Shown here: one piece after another, positions 1 to 8,624 of the stretch
How positions within the stretch are numbered: the stretch's first letter is position 1
Layout of the letters: each line of letters opens with the position of its first letter
Origin: Caulobacter radicis
Lineage (GTDB): Bacteria; Pseudomonadota; Alphaproteobacteria; Caulobacterales; Caulobacteraceae
Length of the DNA stretch: 64,000 bases
Assembly (NCBI RefSeq): GCF_003094615.1
Contig: NZ_QDKO01000043.1
Span: 312,358-376,357, forward strand
Direction: 5' to 3'
The notes under the pieces: model-generated
What the model was told of the DNA's origin: nothing
Seen by the model: only the letters and a program-made list of their open reading frames with translations
Database searches by the model: none
Position numbers and translations under genes: made by a program

Positions 1-75
1 CACCGCCTGGTCGCCCATCGCGAACCCTTCCAGGTAGGCGAAATCCACGGCTCCGCTGATATCTCGCCTGGCCAT
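1..75 (-). CDS. Hpt-domain-like protein, N-terminal fragment (runs off the left edge)
   Basis: Only the first 25 codons are present, read on the minus strand from an ATG at 75. The peptide begins MARRDISGAVDFAYLEGFAMGD, in which the pattern 'DFxYLEGFAxGD' resembles the first helix of histidine phosphotransfer (Hpt) proteins. The phospho-accepting histidine would lie outside the window, so the assignment rests on a short stretch. It is transcribed away from the tRNA genes to its right. The family guess is tentative; the presence of a coding start is more secure. Confidence 0.45.
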   Translation of the reverse strand, partial: MARRDISGAVDFAYLEGFAMGDQAV

Positions 76-159
76 CGAAAAAGTCCTTGCGCTCTCAAAT
101 TCATTGCGTATGTTCCGCGCCTCGCCGCCGGGACGCTTCAGCGCTTCGGAATCGCGAAT

Positions 160-235
<76 letters not shown>

Positions 236-422
236 TTCTCCTCAATACTTGATCCGATAAGAACTTCCCCTCGCGGGGAGGCGCTTTCGCGTATCTGCGT
301 TTCGTCCGGGTGCGACGAATATATCCACACCTTCTTGTCTAAATTGGATTGCGCTCCCCGCGTCTTGGGGTATGTATCGCGCCTCGCCGTCGGGGACGCG
401 CAAGCGACTTCGAAACGCGAAC

Positions 423-498
<76 letters not shown>

Positions 499-679
499 TT
501 CTCTCTTCAAGTTGTTGATCTGAAGCCGGATGGCCGCGAAAGCGGCCGGCGCCGTTGCTTCGTGCAGTCGCGCCAGATCTCAATCGACGATTGTCCGACT
601 GTCGGGCGCCGTTATGGGCGGCCGCTTGCGATGGCGTTTCACGCCTAGCGTCGCTGATCCTTCGCAATGGATCCGCGCC

Positions 680-2011
680 ATGACCGCCGCCAAACCGCCC
701 TCGCCTCACCGCCTGCCCCTGCTCGTCCACGCCGGCTATGGCGCCGGCCAGATCGCCGGCCAGGTTTTCCGCGACGCCCCCTCGCTGCTGCTGCTGTTCT
801 TCATGACCAATGCTCTGGGCGTGGAGCCGGCCCTGGCCGGGGCGGCGATCTTCTTTCCCAAGCTGTTCTGGGGCCTGATCTCGGACCTGACGGTCGGCCT
901 GGTCTCCGACCGCTGGAAGGCGAAGGTCCCGCGCCGCCTGTGGCTGCTGGCGGGGGCGATCCTTGCGCCGCTGGCGCTGATCCTGCTGTTCCACGTGCCG
1001 GAGGGCTCGCCCACGGCCAGCGCCGCCTATGTCGCCGGGGCCTTCAGCCTCTACATGATCGTGTTCGGAGCGTTCTCGGTGCCCTATCTGGCGATCGGCA
1101 CGGAACTTTCGGACGATCCCAAGGAGCGGACGGTGGTCATGGCCTGGCGGATGGGCTTCTCGGCCATCGGCCTGCTGGTCGGCAACGCCCTTGCGCCGGT
1201 GCTGGTGCAGACCTGGGGCGGCGGACGCCCGGCCTATTCGCAGATGTCGCTGGTGCTGGCGGGCGTCTGCGCGGTCAGCCTGCTGATCGCCTTCCTGGCC
1301 TCGCCGCGCCCCGTGGTGCAGGCCGCGACCCAACCGGCCCTGCGCCTGAAGGCGATTCTAAGCGCCCTGACCGACAAGGCCTTCCGTCCGCTGCTGGGCG
1401 CCTATCTGCTGCAACTGGTCGGCTCGGGCCTCGGCTACGCCGCGATGATCTACTTCCTCAGCTACAACATGGGCCGCAAGGACGCCCTGACCCAGATCGG
1501 CTTGATCGTGCTGGCGATGAGCGCCGTGGTGATCGCCGCCCAGCCGCTGTGGATCAAGCTGTCGGCCGCCTTCGGCCGCAAGCGGATCTATATCGCCGCC
1601 GCGCTGGGCCATGCCCTCGTCCAGGCCCTGTGGGGCGTGATGGCGGGCGCGCCGCTCGGCGCGATCTACGGCGTCGTGGTGCTGTTCGCCCTGTTCAACT
1701 CGGGCTGGAGCCTGATGGGCTACAGCCTGCTGTCGGACGTCATCGCCCAGGACGAGGCCGAGCATGGCGAAAGCCGGGCCGGCGTGTTCTCGGCGCTGTG
1801 GACCGGGGCCGACAAGATCGGCTTTGCTTTGGGCGGCACGCTTCTGACGGGTCTCTTGCTGTCGGCCTTCGGCTTCTCCAGCGCCCTGGCGGTGACCGGC
1901 GCGGCCCAGCCGGGCTCGGCCCTGGTCGGCGTGGCCGTGGCCTTCGCCTACGCCCCCGCGGCGTTCAACCTGGCGGCGGCGGCGCTGTACGCGAAGTTCG
2001 GGAGGGCTTGA
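680..2011 (+). CDS. MFS transporter, GPH/MelB-like (MFS_2) type
   Basis: A 443-residue inner-membrane carrier with about twelve hydrophobic segments. The cytoplasmic loop near residues 70-86 reads GLVSDRWKAKVPRR, which fits the D-R motif between helices 2 and 3 of the major facilitator superfamily, and the layout resembles glycoside-pentoside-hexuronide:cation symporters. I chose the ATG at 680 because the preceding 50 in-frame codons are arginine-rich and not membrane-like. The gene stands at the head of the catabolic island and may import its substrate, but nothing in the sequence shows what is carried. Confidence 0.85.
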   Translation: MTAAKPPSPHRLPLLVHAGYGAGQIAGQVFRDAPSLLLLFFMTNALGVEPALAGAAIFFPKLFWGLISDLTVGLVSDRWKAKVPRRLWLLAGAILAPLALILLFHVPEGSPTASAAYVAGAFSLYMIVFGAFSVPYLAIGTELSDDPKERTVVMAWRMGFSAIGLLVGNALAPVLVQTWGGGRPAYSQMSLVLAGVCAVSLLIAFLASPRPVVQAATQPALRLKAILSALTDKAFRPLLGAYLLQLVGSGLGYAAMIYFLSYNMGRKDALTQIGLIVLAMSAVVIAAQPLWIKLSAAFGRKRIYIAAALGHALVQALWGVMAGAPLGAIYGVVVLFALFNSGWSLMGYSLLSDVIAQDEAEHGESRAGVFSALWTGADKIGFALGGTLLTGLLLSAFGFSSALAVTGAAQPGSALVGVAVAFAYAPAAFNLAAAALYAKFGRA

Positions 2012-2029
2012 GGGCTCGCGCAAGGCAAA

Positions 2030-2087
2030 GGGGCCGGCGCGTTGCGCCGGCCCCCAGGTCCCGGATAGCCGCTGCGCGGCTTCCGGG
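2030..2087. terminator. Two hairpins between convergent genes
   Basis: A perfect 11-bp stem (GGGGCCGGCGC, loop GTT, GCGCCGGCCCC, 2030-2054) is followed by a second hairpin (CCCGGA-T-AGCCGC, loop, GCGGCT-TCCGGG, 2060-2087). They lie between the convergent MFS and reductase genes and probably end transcription in both directions. T-tracts are weak. The second hairpin looks like one of the palindromic repeats common in Caulobacter intergenic DNA. Confidence 0.6.
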
Positions 2088-2104
2088 ATGACGAAACGGG
2101 GTGA

Positions 2105-3106
2105 CTACTCGCCCACCTTCACCAGCGTCTTGCCGGTGTTGGCGCCCTTCATCAGGCGCTCGAACTGGGCCGGGGCCGACTCGATCCCCTCGCCCAGGTC
2201 CTCGACCTGCACCAGGCGGCCTTCCTTCAGCCACGGCTCGGCGGTCTTCACCCACTCGTTCCAGCGCGGATAGAAGTCGTAGACCACCAGTCCCATGACG
2301 GCGGCGCGCTTGCCGACGATGGGGCCAAGGCCGAACTGCGGCGGCGGGCCGTCGGCGTGGTAGTGGGCCGACAGGCCGCAGATCACCACGCGGCCATAGG
2401 TCTTCAGCAGACCGAACACCGGATTGAGGATCGGCAGGCCGACATTCTCGAAGTGGACGGTCGGGCCGCCGTCGGTCAGGCCCTTCAGCTCGTCGACCCA
2501 GCCTTCGTTGCGATAGTCGACGGCGGCGTCGAAGCCATAGCGCTCGACCACCTGGGCCACCTTGTCTGCGCCGCCGGCGATGCCGACCGCCTTGGCGCCG
2601 AGGATCCTGGCGATCTGGCCCGCCGTGCCGCCGACGCTGCCCGCCGCCGCGTCGACCGTGAAGACGTCGCCGGCGCCGACCTTGGCCAGTTGGGTGACGC
2701 CCGCCCAGGCGGTCAGGCCCGGCATGCCCAGAACGCCGAGATGGTTGGAGACGCCCAGCGACGGATCGACCTTGCGGGCGAACCTGGCGTCCATCAGACC
2801 CACCTGCGCCCAGCCGGCCTCGCCGATCACGTGGTCGCCTGGCGCGAAGTCCGGATGGCCCGAGGCGATGACCTCGGCGACGGCCGAGCCCGGCAGGGTC
2901 TCGCCCGGGGCCGGGCGCGGCTCGCCCATGTGCCGGCCGCGCAGCCGCGAGCCGAGATAGGGATCGAGGGACAGATAGAGGACCCGCACCAGCAGTTGGC
3001 CGGCGGGCGCCGTTGCCGGCGCGGCGCGCTCGACCACCTCGAAATCGGCGGCGACGGGCACGTCCTCGATCACGCGCTTGAGGACGACTTCCAGTGATTT
3101 GCTCAT
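2105..3106 (-). CDS. NADP-dependent MDR oxidoreductase (zinc-independent, prostaglandin/curcumin reductase type)
   Basis: This 333-residue protein matches the medium-chain reductases that reduce the double bond of alpha,beta-unsaturated ketones with NADPH. The N-terminal half has the 'LYLSLDPYLGSRLRGR' segment typical of the PTGR/CurA branch, and the nucleotide-binding motif AAAGSVGG falls at residues 153-160. The cysteine ligands of zinc-dependent alcohol dehydrogenases are absent. It is cytoplasmic and convergent with the MFS gene. A natural substrate cannot be read from the sequence; an enone intermediate of the neighbouring pathway is possible. Confidence 0.9.
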   Translation of the reverse strand: MSKSLEVVLKRVIEDVPVAADFEVVERAAPATAPAGQLLVRVLYLSLDPYLGSRLRGRHMGEPRPAPGETLPGSAVAEVIASGHPDFAPGDHVIGEAGWAQVGLMDARFARKVDPSLGVSNHLGVLGMPGLTAWAGVTQLAKVGAGDVFTVDAAAGSVGGTAGQIARILGAKAVGIAGGADKVAQVVERYGFDAAVDYRNEGWVDELKGLTDGGPTVHFENVGLPILNPVFGLLKTYGRVVICGLSAHYHADGPPPQFGLGPIVGKRAAVMGLVVYDFYPRWNEWVKTAEPWLKEGRLVQVEDLGEGIESAPAQFERLMKGANTGKTLVKVGE

Positions 3107-3253
3107 GACGCTGCTCGCGGAGGAAAAACGAGCCGCGACCCTAGCCGCCGCCGGCTGGCCATCTCCGGTCGGCGGACAGTTTCGTCACCAGCCGAACTTT
3201 CTCGGCAGCCTGACGCGACGCCCCGCTAGTCGCAACCTTGAGCGGTGCGGCGG

Positions 3254-3937
3254 ATGCATGGAATAAGCAAAGCTTCCAACCGGGGGTTCTGCTTGTTCGT
3301 ATCCACCACGCGCCTGGCCGTCGCGGCCGGCATGATCCTGATGGTCGCCGCCTGCGCGCCGCCCGCCAAGCCCGCGAGCGACCCCAGGGTCGACGCCGTG
3401 ATCGAACGCTCGCGCACGACCCGCGCCACCTACGCCGTCTATGCGTGGGTGCGTGTCGAGCGACCGAACGAAGGTGCTATGGAGGAATGGTCGACCGAAT
3501 TCCACAGCGGCGACAAGCATCGGGTGGAGACGCCCGCCGACCGCGTCGTCGCTGACTGCGCCACGGGTACGGGCAAGACCCTCACGATCGCCACCGGCGA
3601 GATTCTCGCGGGCCCGGAGTACGCCCGCGCCGCCTGTGGCGTGAACAGCAACAGGCCGATTCTGGAAAAGGCCTATGTCGGCTCGCGCGGAACGCCGACC
3701 GGCCGCGTCGACCGGATCCGCCTCACCGACGCGGGCCTGATCCGGATCTACGACATCGACCAGAACGGCGTCATCGTGGGTACGACCTTCAAGCTCCGGC
3801 ACGAGAACAACAGAACTGTCCTGAGCATGCTCAAGGTCGTGGTCGAAGGCGACCTGCCCGCAACCGACATCTTCGACCACGCCTCGCTCCAGCGCAGCGT
3901 CGTGCCCGATCGCTACAAGGTCGCTCCAAAGAGCTAG
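3254..3937 (+). CDS. Putative lipoprotein of unknown function
   Basis: About 227 residues. A basic N-terminus is followed by a hydrophobic stretch ending in VAAC (LAVAAGMILMVAAC), which fits a lipobox, so the mature protein would be lipid-anchored in the cell envelope. The rest is a soluble, beta-rich sequence I do not recognise. A GTG at 3245 is an alternative start; a shorter signal starting near 3290 is also possible. Its stop codon overlaps the stop of the convergent SDR gene in a shared CTAG at 3934-3937. Confidence 0.7.
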   Translation: MHGISKASNRGFCLFVSTTRLAVAAGMILMVAACAPPAKPASDPRVDAVIERSRTTRATYAVYAWVRVERPNEGAMEEWSTEFHSGDKHRVETPADRVVADCATGTGKTLTIATGEILAGPEYARAACGVNSNRPILEKAYVGSRGTPTGRVDRIRLTDAGLIRIYDIDQNGVIVGTTFKLRHENNRTVLSMLKVVVEGDLPATDIFDHASLQRSVVPDRYKVAPKS

Positions 3938-4773
3938 TGCGGCTCCTCGCCGCCCGAGACATTCATGCTCTCGGCGGTGATGTACCTGGCCTCGTCCGAG
4001 CACAGGAAGGCCACGGCGTCGGCCGTATCCTCCGGCTTGCCGGGACGGCCCAGCGGGATGCGGGCGGCCATGGCGGCCAGATAGGCCTCGACCGAGGCCG
4101 CACCGGTGACCTTGGCGAAATACTCGTTCTGCCAGGCGCCGAGACCGGTGGTCACGTGGTTGGGGCAGACGTTGTTGACGGTGATCTGATGCGCGCCCAG
4201 CTCGATGGCCGCCGAGCGGGTCAGGCCCACCAGGCCGTGCTTGGAGGCGGTGTAGGCCTGGGCGTGCGGGAAGCCCGACTTGGCCGCCTGGCTGGCGATA
4301 TTGACGATGCGGCCGCCCTTGCCTTGCGGGATCATCACCTCGGCGGCCGCCTTCAGGCCGAAGAAGCAGCCCGTCAGGTTGACGTCGATGACCGCCGACC
4401 AGTCCTCAGGACGGACGTCCATCAGCGGCTTCATGATGTAGCCGATGCCGGCGTTGTTGACCCAGATGTCGAGCGAGCCGTGGGTTTGCACGGCATGATC
4501 GGCCAGCGCCCGGACCTCGTCCCAGCGACGCACGTCGCAGGGCCGGATGCTGGCCGACCCGCCGTACTGGCGCAGATCGGCGGCGATCGCCTCCATCTCC
4601 TCGGTCCCGCCGATCATGCCGGCAGGCGTAGAAGGATCGACGGAGCGACCGATGTCGGAAACGACCACCGCCGCTCCCTCCTGCGCCAGGCGTCGAGCGA
4701 TGGCCTCCCCCAGACCTCCGCGCCGACCGGACCCGGTGACGACCGCCGTCTTGCCTTCAAACCGTCCCGCCAT
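3934..4773 (-). CDS. Short-chain dehydrogenase/reductase (3-oxoacyl-ACP reductase-like)
   Basis: A 279-residue classical SDR that should oxidise an alcohol or reduce a ketone with NAD(P)(H). The cofactor motif TGSGRRGGLG is at 13-22, NNAG at about 106-109, the catalytic serine at 161, and YTASK (Tyr174, Lys178) completes the active site. It follows the HapK-like gene with a two-base gap, so the two form an operon transcribed away from the first CE4 hydrolase. The longer open frame upstream is a shadow; the ATG at 4773 gives a normal SDR N-terminus. Confidence 0.92.
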   Translation of the reverse strand: MAGRFEGKTAVVTGSGRRGGLGEAIARRLAQEGAAVVVSDIGRSVDPSTPAGMIGGTEEMEAIAADLRQYGGSASIRPCDVRRWDEVRALADHAVQTHGSLDIWVNNAGIGYIMKPLMDVRPEDWSAVIDVNLTGCFFGLKAAAEVMIPQGKGGRIVNIASQAAKSGFPHAQAYTASKHGLVGLTRSAAIELGAHQITVNNVCPNHVTTGLGAWQNEYFAKVTGAASVEAYLAAMAARIPLGRPGKPEDTADAVAFLCSDEARYITAESMNVSGGEEPH

Positions 4774-4775
4774 GC

Positions 4776-5090
4776 TCAACCCACCTTCTCGGTGACGATG
4801 AAGGTGGTGTCGGCCAGGGCCTGGAACTCGGCGGCGATCGCCTGCATCGTTTCCGTCGCGACGTCGGCGCCGAAGGCGTCCATGTCGGCGACGTCGATGA
4901 TCTCCACGTACTGATAGGGCGGCGCCGCGTCGGTCCCGAGCAGGGCGGCCGAGCGGAAGACCTCGAACTTGTCGATCGACTTCAGGCCGTTGACCGTCGG
5001 CAGGTCGCGCTCCTTGGCCCAGGCTTCGTAGTCGGCGACCGAGACGCCGGGCTTCAGGTTGAACAGGGCGACAATCCGCGTGACGGCCAT
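4776..5090 (-). CDS. HapK/REDY-like small protein (ferredoxin-like barrel fold)
   Basis: 104 residues beginning MAVTRIVALFNLKPG, with a GGAGGGAG ribosome-binding site upstream of the ATG at 5090. The pattern 'LFNLKPGVSVADYEAWAKERDLPTV' and 'YQYVEIIDVADM' resembles the REDY-like HapK family, dimeric alpha+beta barrel proteins found beside degradative or biosynthetic enzymes. Function is not known; members may bind or tautomerise small molecules. It is the first gene of a two-gene operon with the SDR and diverges from the CE4 gene across about 120 bases, which must hold both promoters. Confidence 0.75.
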   Translation of the reverse strand: MAVTRIVALFNLKPGVSVADYEAWAKERDLPTVNGLKSIDKFEVFRSAALLGTDAAPPYQYVEIIDVADMDAFGADVATETMQAIAAEFQALADTTFIVTEKVG

Positions 5091-5211
5091 CGGGCGCTCC
5101 CTCCGTTGCGGCTCCCATGCCGCCGTGAAGATTTGGAGGCCGCACGCTGGAGCGCCGCACCGAAAGGCGCGAGCGCCGCGAGCGAAGTGACCGCCCAACG
5201 GAGAAAGCCCC

Positions 5212-6096
5212 ATGCCCGCACCTGACGACTTCCGCTGGCCGGACGGTTCGCGCCTTGCACTGTCGATCGTCGTCAATGTCGAGGAAGGCGCCGAGCACAA
5301 CATCCGCGACGGCGACAAGGGCCCCGAGCCGGTCGACGAGCTGGGCGCGGTTCCCAAGAAGCCGATGCGGATGCACGGCAGCGAGAGCAACTATCTGTAC
5401 GGCATCAAGGCCGGCGCGCCGCGCATCCTGCGGATCCTCGACCAGCATGGGATCGAGGCCACCTGGACGGCCGCGGCCCTCGCGCTCGAGCGCGCGCCGG
5501 AGCTGGCCGCCGCCATCCGCGCCCGCGGCGACGAGGTGGCCGCCCACGGCTATCGCTGGACCCACCAGTTCTGGATGGACGAGGCCAAGGAGCGCGAGTT
5601 CATCACCAAGGCCGCCGACTCGATCGAACGGACGATCGGCACGCGCCCGTCGGGCTGGCTGTCGCGCTACCTGCACACCGACAACACCCGCCGCCTGATC
5701 GCCGAGGCGGGCTTTTCCTATCACATGGACGACTACTCCGACGACTTCCCGTTCTGGGACCGCGTCGAGACGGCGGATGGCCAGTCCAAGCCGATGATCA
5801 TCCTGCCCTACGCCATGGACTCCAACGACATGAAGTTCTGGCTGGCCCCGTCCCTGACCGCCAAGGACTGGCTGGACTACGCCGTGGCCACCTTCGACGA
5901 ACTGCATGCCGAGAGCCAGGAGGTCGGGGCGCGGATGATGAGCCTGGGGCTGCACCTGCGGATCATCGGCCGTCCGGGCCGCATCGGCGCGTTCCGCAAG
6001 TTCCTCGACCATGTCACCGCCCAGGACGGCGTTTGGATCGCCTGTCGGAGAAAAATCGCCCAGGCGTTCGCTGAGGCCGTGCCGATAGGCGATTGA
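5212..6096 (+). CDS. CE4-family hydrolase, allantoinase PuuE / cyclic-imidase-like
   Basis: 294 residues of the polysaccharide-deacetylase (NodB homology) fold. Instead of the chitin-deacetylase motif TFDDG it has the features of the PuuE/imide-hydrolase branch: 'SIVVNVEEGAEH' near the start, 'YGIKAGAPRILRIL', 'GDEVAAHGYRWTHQ' (about residues 105-118) and 'GWLSRYLHTDNTRRLI'. This branch opens C-N bonds in small molecules such as allantoin or cyclic imides and is cytoplasmic; there is no signal peptide. It starts the long plus-strand operon, overlapping nothing upstream, and its stop sits a few bases before the CitE-like gene. Confidence 0.85.
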   Translation: MPAPDDFRWPDGSRLALSIVVNVEEGAEHNIRDGDKGPEPVDELGAVPKKPMRMHGSESNYLYGIKAGAPRILRILDQHGIEATWTAAALALERAPELAAAIRARGDEVAAHGYRWTHQFWMDEAKEREFITKAADSIERTIGTRPSGWLSRYLHTDNTRRLIAEAGFSYHMDDYSDDFPFWDRVETADGQSKPMIILPYAMDSNDMKFWLAPSLTAKDWLDYAVATFDELHAESQEVGARMMSLGLHLRIIGRPGRIGAFRKFLDHVTAQDGVWIACRRKIAQAFAEAVPIGD

Positions 6097-6101
6097 CGCC
6101 T

Positions 6102-6902
6102 ATGACCTTTCGCTCGCTGCTCTTCGTGCCCGGGACGCGCCCGGATCGCTTCGGCAAGGCGTTGGACGCCGGGGCCGACGCCGTCTGCATCGACCTGGAG
6201 GACGCCGTGCCGCCGGCCGGCAAGGGCGAGGCGCGCGCCTCCGCCCTCGCCTTCCTCGCCGAGCCACGCACTGCCGTCGTCGGCCTGAGGACCAACGGCG
6301 TGCGCACGCTGGAGGGCCTGAAGGACCTGGTCGCCCTGGCCGAGAGCCAGGCGCGCCCCGACTTCCTGATGATCCCCAAGGTCGCCGCGCCGGAAGACCT
6401 GCTGACCGCCGGCGAAGTGCTGCCAGACCTGCCGCTCTGGCCCGTCGTCGAGTCGGCCGAGGGCCTGCGCCGGGCCTTCGAGATCTGCGCCACTCCTGGC
6501 GTGGCCGGCGCCCTGTTCGGCGGGGCCGACCTGTCTGCCGATCTGGGCTCGACCATGGACTGGGACGCCTTGCTGCTGGGCCGGAGCACCCTGGTCGCCG
6601 CCTGTGGCCGTTCTAGCGTGGCCTCTCTGGACGTGCCGCACCTGAACATTGCCGACCCGGACGACCTGAGCGCCTCAACCCTGCGAGCCAAGGCGCTGGG
6701 CTTCACCGGCCGGTCCTGCATCCATCCGGCCCAGGTGGCCGCGGTGAACGCCGCCTACACCCCCTCGCCGGCCGAGATCGAGCGCGCCCGGCGCGTGGTC
6801 GAGGCCTTCGACGCCGCCGGCGGGGCCGCCGCCCTGCTGGACGGCAAGCTGATCGAACTGCCGGTCATCCGCGCCGCACGGCGCGTTCTCGACCGCGCTT
6901 AG
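6102..6902 (+). CDS. CitE-like HpcH/HpaI lyase (citramalyl-/malyl-CoA lyase type)
   Basis: About 266 residues of the citrate-lyase beta-subunit family, which cleaves 3-hydroxyacyl-CoA thioesters such as malyl-, beta-methylmalyl- or citramalyl-CoA in a Mg-dependent Claisen-type reaction. Visible signatures are VPGTRPDRF, 'CIDLEDAVPPAGK', 'GGADLSADLG' and 'TGRSCIHPAQV'. A TTG at 6093 would add three residues; the ATG at 6102 is preferred. It is followed by a MaoC hydratase, an acyl-CoA dehydrogenase and CoA-transferases, the usual partners in C4-C5 dicarboxyl-CoA breakdown. Confidence 0.88.
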   Translation: MTFRSLLFVPGTRPDRFGKALDAGADAVCIDLEDAVPPAGKGEARASALAFLAEPRTAVVGLRTNGVRTLEGLKDLVALAESQARPDFLMIPKVAAPEDLLTAGEVLPDLPLWPVVESAEGLRRAFEICATPGVAGALFGGADLSADLGSTMDWDALLLGRSTLVAACGRSSVASLDVPHLNIADPDDLSASTLRAKALGFTGRSCIHPAQVAAVNAAYTPSPAEIERARRVVEAFDAAGGAAALLDGKLIELPVIRAARRVLDRA

Positions 6903-6919
6903 ACCTAGGAGACTCCCCC

Positions 6920-7441
6920 ATGTCGCAGAACTGGAAAGAGGTCGGTCCTCAGCGCTACCGCGAGACCTTCGGCCGCTACTTCGAGGACTTCATCGTCGGC
7001 GACGTCTACGAGCATCGCCCCGGCAAGACCGTGACCGAGTACGACAACCACCTGTTCACGCTGCTGACGCTGAACACCCACCCGATGCACTTCGACGCCG
7101 AGTTCGCCAAGGCCTCGGAGTTCAAGAAGAACCTGGTGGTCAGCCCCTACACCCTGGCCCTGCTGATCGGCATGAGCGTGACCGACGTCTCGCAGAAGGC
7201 CATCGCCAACCTGGGCATGGACGAGGTGAAGTTCAGCGCCCCGGTGTTCGCCGGCGACACGATCTATGGCGAGAGCGAAGTGCTGGCCAAGCGCGAGAGC
7301 AAGTCGCGCCCCGGCCAGGGCATCGTCACGATCCTGACCACCGGCAAGAACCAGGACGGCACGGTCGTCTGCACCTTCAAGCGCAACATGCTGATCCCGG
7401 CGCGCGGCCACGCCGTCGAGGACAAGGTCGGGAACTACTAG
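6920..7441 (+). CDS. MaoC-family hot-dog acyl-CoA hydratase
   Basis: 173 residues with the hot-dog fold layout of MaoC dehydratases: 'FGRYFEDFIVGDVYEHRPGKTVTEYDN' at the N-terminus and 'HPMHFDAEFA' carrying the hydratase Asp/His pattern around residues 54-60. In the malyl-CoA and itaconate pathways this family adds water to mesaconyl-type CoA thioesters, producing the substrate of a CitE-like lyase, which is encoded just upstream. An AGGAGA-type ribosome-binding site precedes the ATG, and the next gene starts one base after its stop. Confidence 0.9.
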   Translation: MSQNWKEVGPQRYRETFGRYFEDFIVGDVYEHRPGKTVTEYDNHLFTLLTLNTHPMHFDAEFAKASEFKKNLVVSPYTLALLIGMSVTDVSQKAIANLGMDEVKFSAPVFAGDTIYGESEVLAKRESKSRPGQGIVTILTTGKNQDGTVVCTFKRNMLIPARGHAVEDKVGNY

Positions 7442-7442
7442 G

Positions 7443-8624
7443 ATGAGCGAGATCTCGGAAGCCGACGAACGCGCCATCCTCGACGCCATCGACAAGTGGT
7501 TGGAGAAGAAGGTCGCCCCCGTGGCGATGCAGCTCGAGCACGACGACGAGTATCCCCATGCCCTGGTCGAGGACATGAAGGAACTAGGCCTGTTCGGCGC
7601 CCTGATCGACCCGGAATACGGCGGCCTGGGCCTGTCGGCCCTGACCTATTCGCGGATCGTCACCAAGATCAGCGCCGAGTGGATGAGCCTGACGGGCGTC
7701 TTCAACTCGCACCTGATGATGGCCATGGTCGTGCAGAAGTTCGGCACGCAGAAGCAGAAGGACTTCTGGCTGCCCCGCTTCGCCAGCGGCGAGATGCGCG
7801 GGTGCCTCGGCCTGACCGAGCCTGACGCCGGCACCGACCTGCAGGGCATCCGCACCGTCGCCAGGCGCGACGGCGGCGACTACGTGGTCAACGGGACCAA
7901 GACCTGGATCACCAACGCCATCGAGGGCCATGTCTCGGCCCTGCTGGTCAAGACCGATCCCGAGGCCCAGCCGCGCCACAAGGGGATGAGCATGCTCATC
8001 ACCCCGAAGATCGATCCGGAGACCCGCGCGCCCATCGCCGGCGTCACGAACGGCCGCAAGCTGGAGAAGCTCGGCTACAAGGGCATCGACAGCGGCGAGT
8101 TCATCTTCGAGGACTATCGCTGCGACGCCGAGCTGTGCCTGGTGGGCGGCGAGGAAGGCCAGGGCTTCGTCATGGCCACCGGCGGCCTTGAGATCGGCCG
8201 CATCAACGTCGCCGCCCGCTCGGTCGGCATCGCCAAGCGCGCGCTGATGGAAAGCGTCAAGTACGCCCAGGTCCGCAAGACCATGGGCAAGCCGATCGCC
8301 CAGCACCAGGCCATCCAGCTGAAGCTCGGCGAGATGGGGGCCAAGACCCGCGCCTCGGAGCTGCTCGTGGAAGACGCCGCCAAGGCCTACGACCGCGGCG
8401 AGCGCGTCGACATGGAAGCGGGCATGGCCAAATACTTCGCGTCGGAGACGGCGCTGGAGGTAGCCACCGAGGCCATGCGCATCCACGGCGCCTACGGCTA
8501 TTCGAAGGAATATCCGATCGAGCGGCTGTTCCGCGACGCCCCGCTGATGTGCATCGGCGAAGGCACCAACGAGATGCAGCGGATCATCATCGCCCGCCAG
8601 CTCGTGGCCCGGAACCCGGTCTGA
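7443..8624 (+). CDS. Acyl-CoA dehydrogenase
   Basis: 393 residues, full length for the FAD-dependent family. The middle domain shows CLGLTEPDAGTDLQGIRT and 'NGTKTWITNA', and the C-terminus has GEGTNEMQRIIIARQL, whose first Glu corresponds to the catalytic base. It should introduce an alpha,beta double bond into an acyl-CoA for the neighbouring hydratase. Its stop overlaps the ATG of the CoA-transferase in TGATG, indicating translational coupling. Substrate chain length cannot be read; context favours a small branched or dicarboxylic acyl-CoA. Confidence 0.93.
   Translation: MSEISEADERAILDAIDKWLEKKVAPVAMQLEHDDEYPHALVEDMKELGLFGALIDPEYGGLGLSALTYSRIVTKISAEWMSLTGVFNSHLMMAMVVQKFGTQKQKDFWLPRFASGEMRGCLGLTEPDAGTDLQGIRTVARRDGGDYVVNGTKTWITNAIEGHVSALLVKTDPEAQPRHKGMSMLITPKIDPETRAPIAGVTNGRKLEKLGYKGIDSGEFIFEDYRCDAELCLVGGEEGQGFVMATGGLEIGRINVAARSVGIAKRALMESVKYAQVRKTMGKPIAQHQAIQLKLGEMGAKTRASELLVEDAAKAYDRGERVDMEAGMAKYFASETALEVATEAMRIHGAYGYSKEYPIERLFRDAPLMCIGEGTNEMQRIIIARQLVARNPV

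Noticed and set aside
4776..5390. 204-codon version of the HapK-like protein
   Set aside because: The extra N-terminal 100 residues overlap the divergent CE4 gene. ATG 5090 has a strong ribosome-binding site and gives a normal-length protein.
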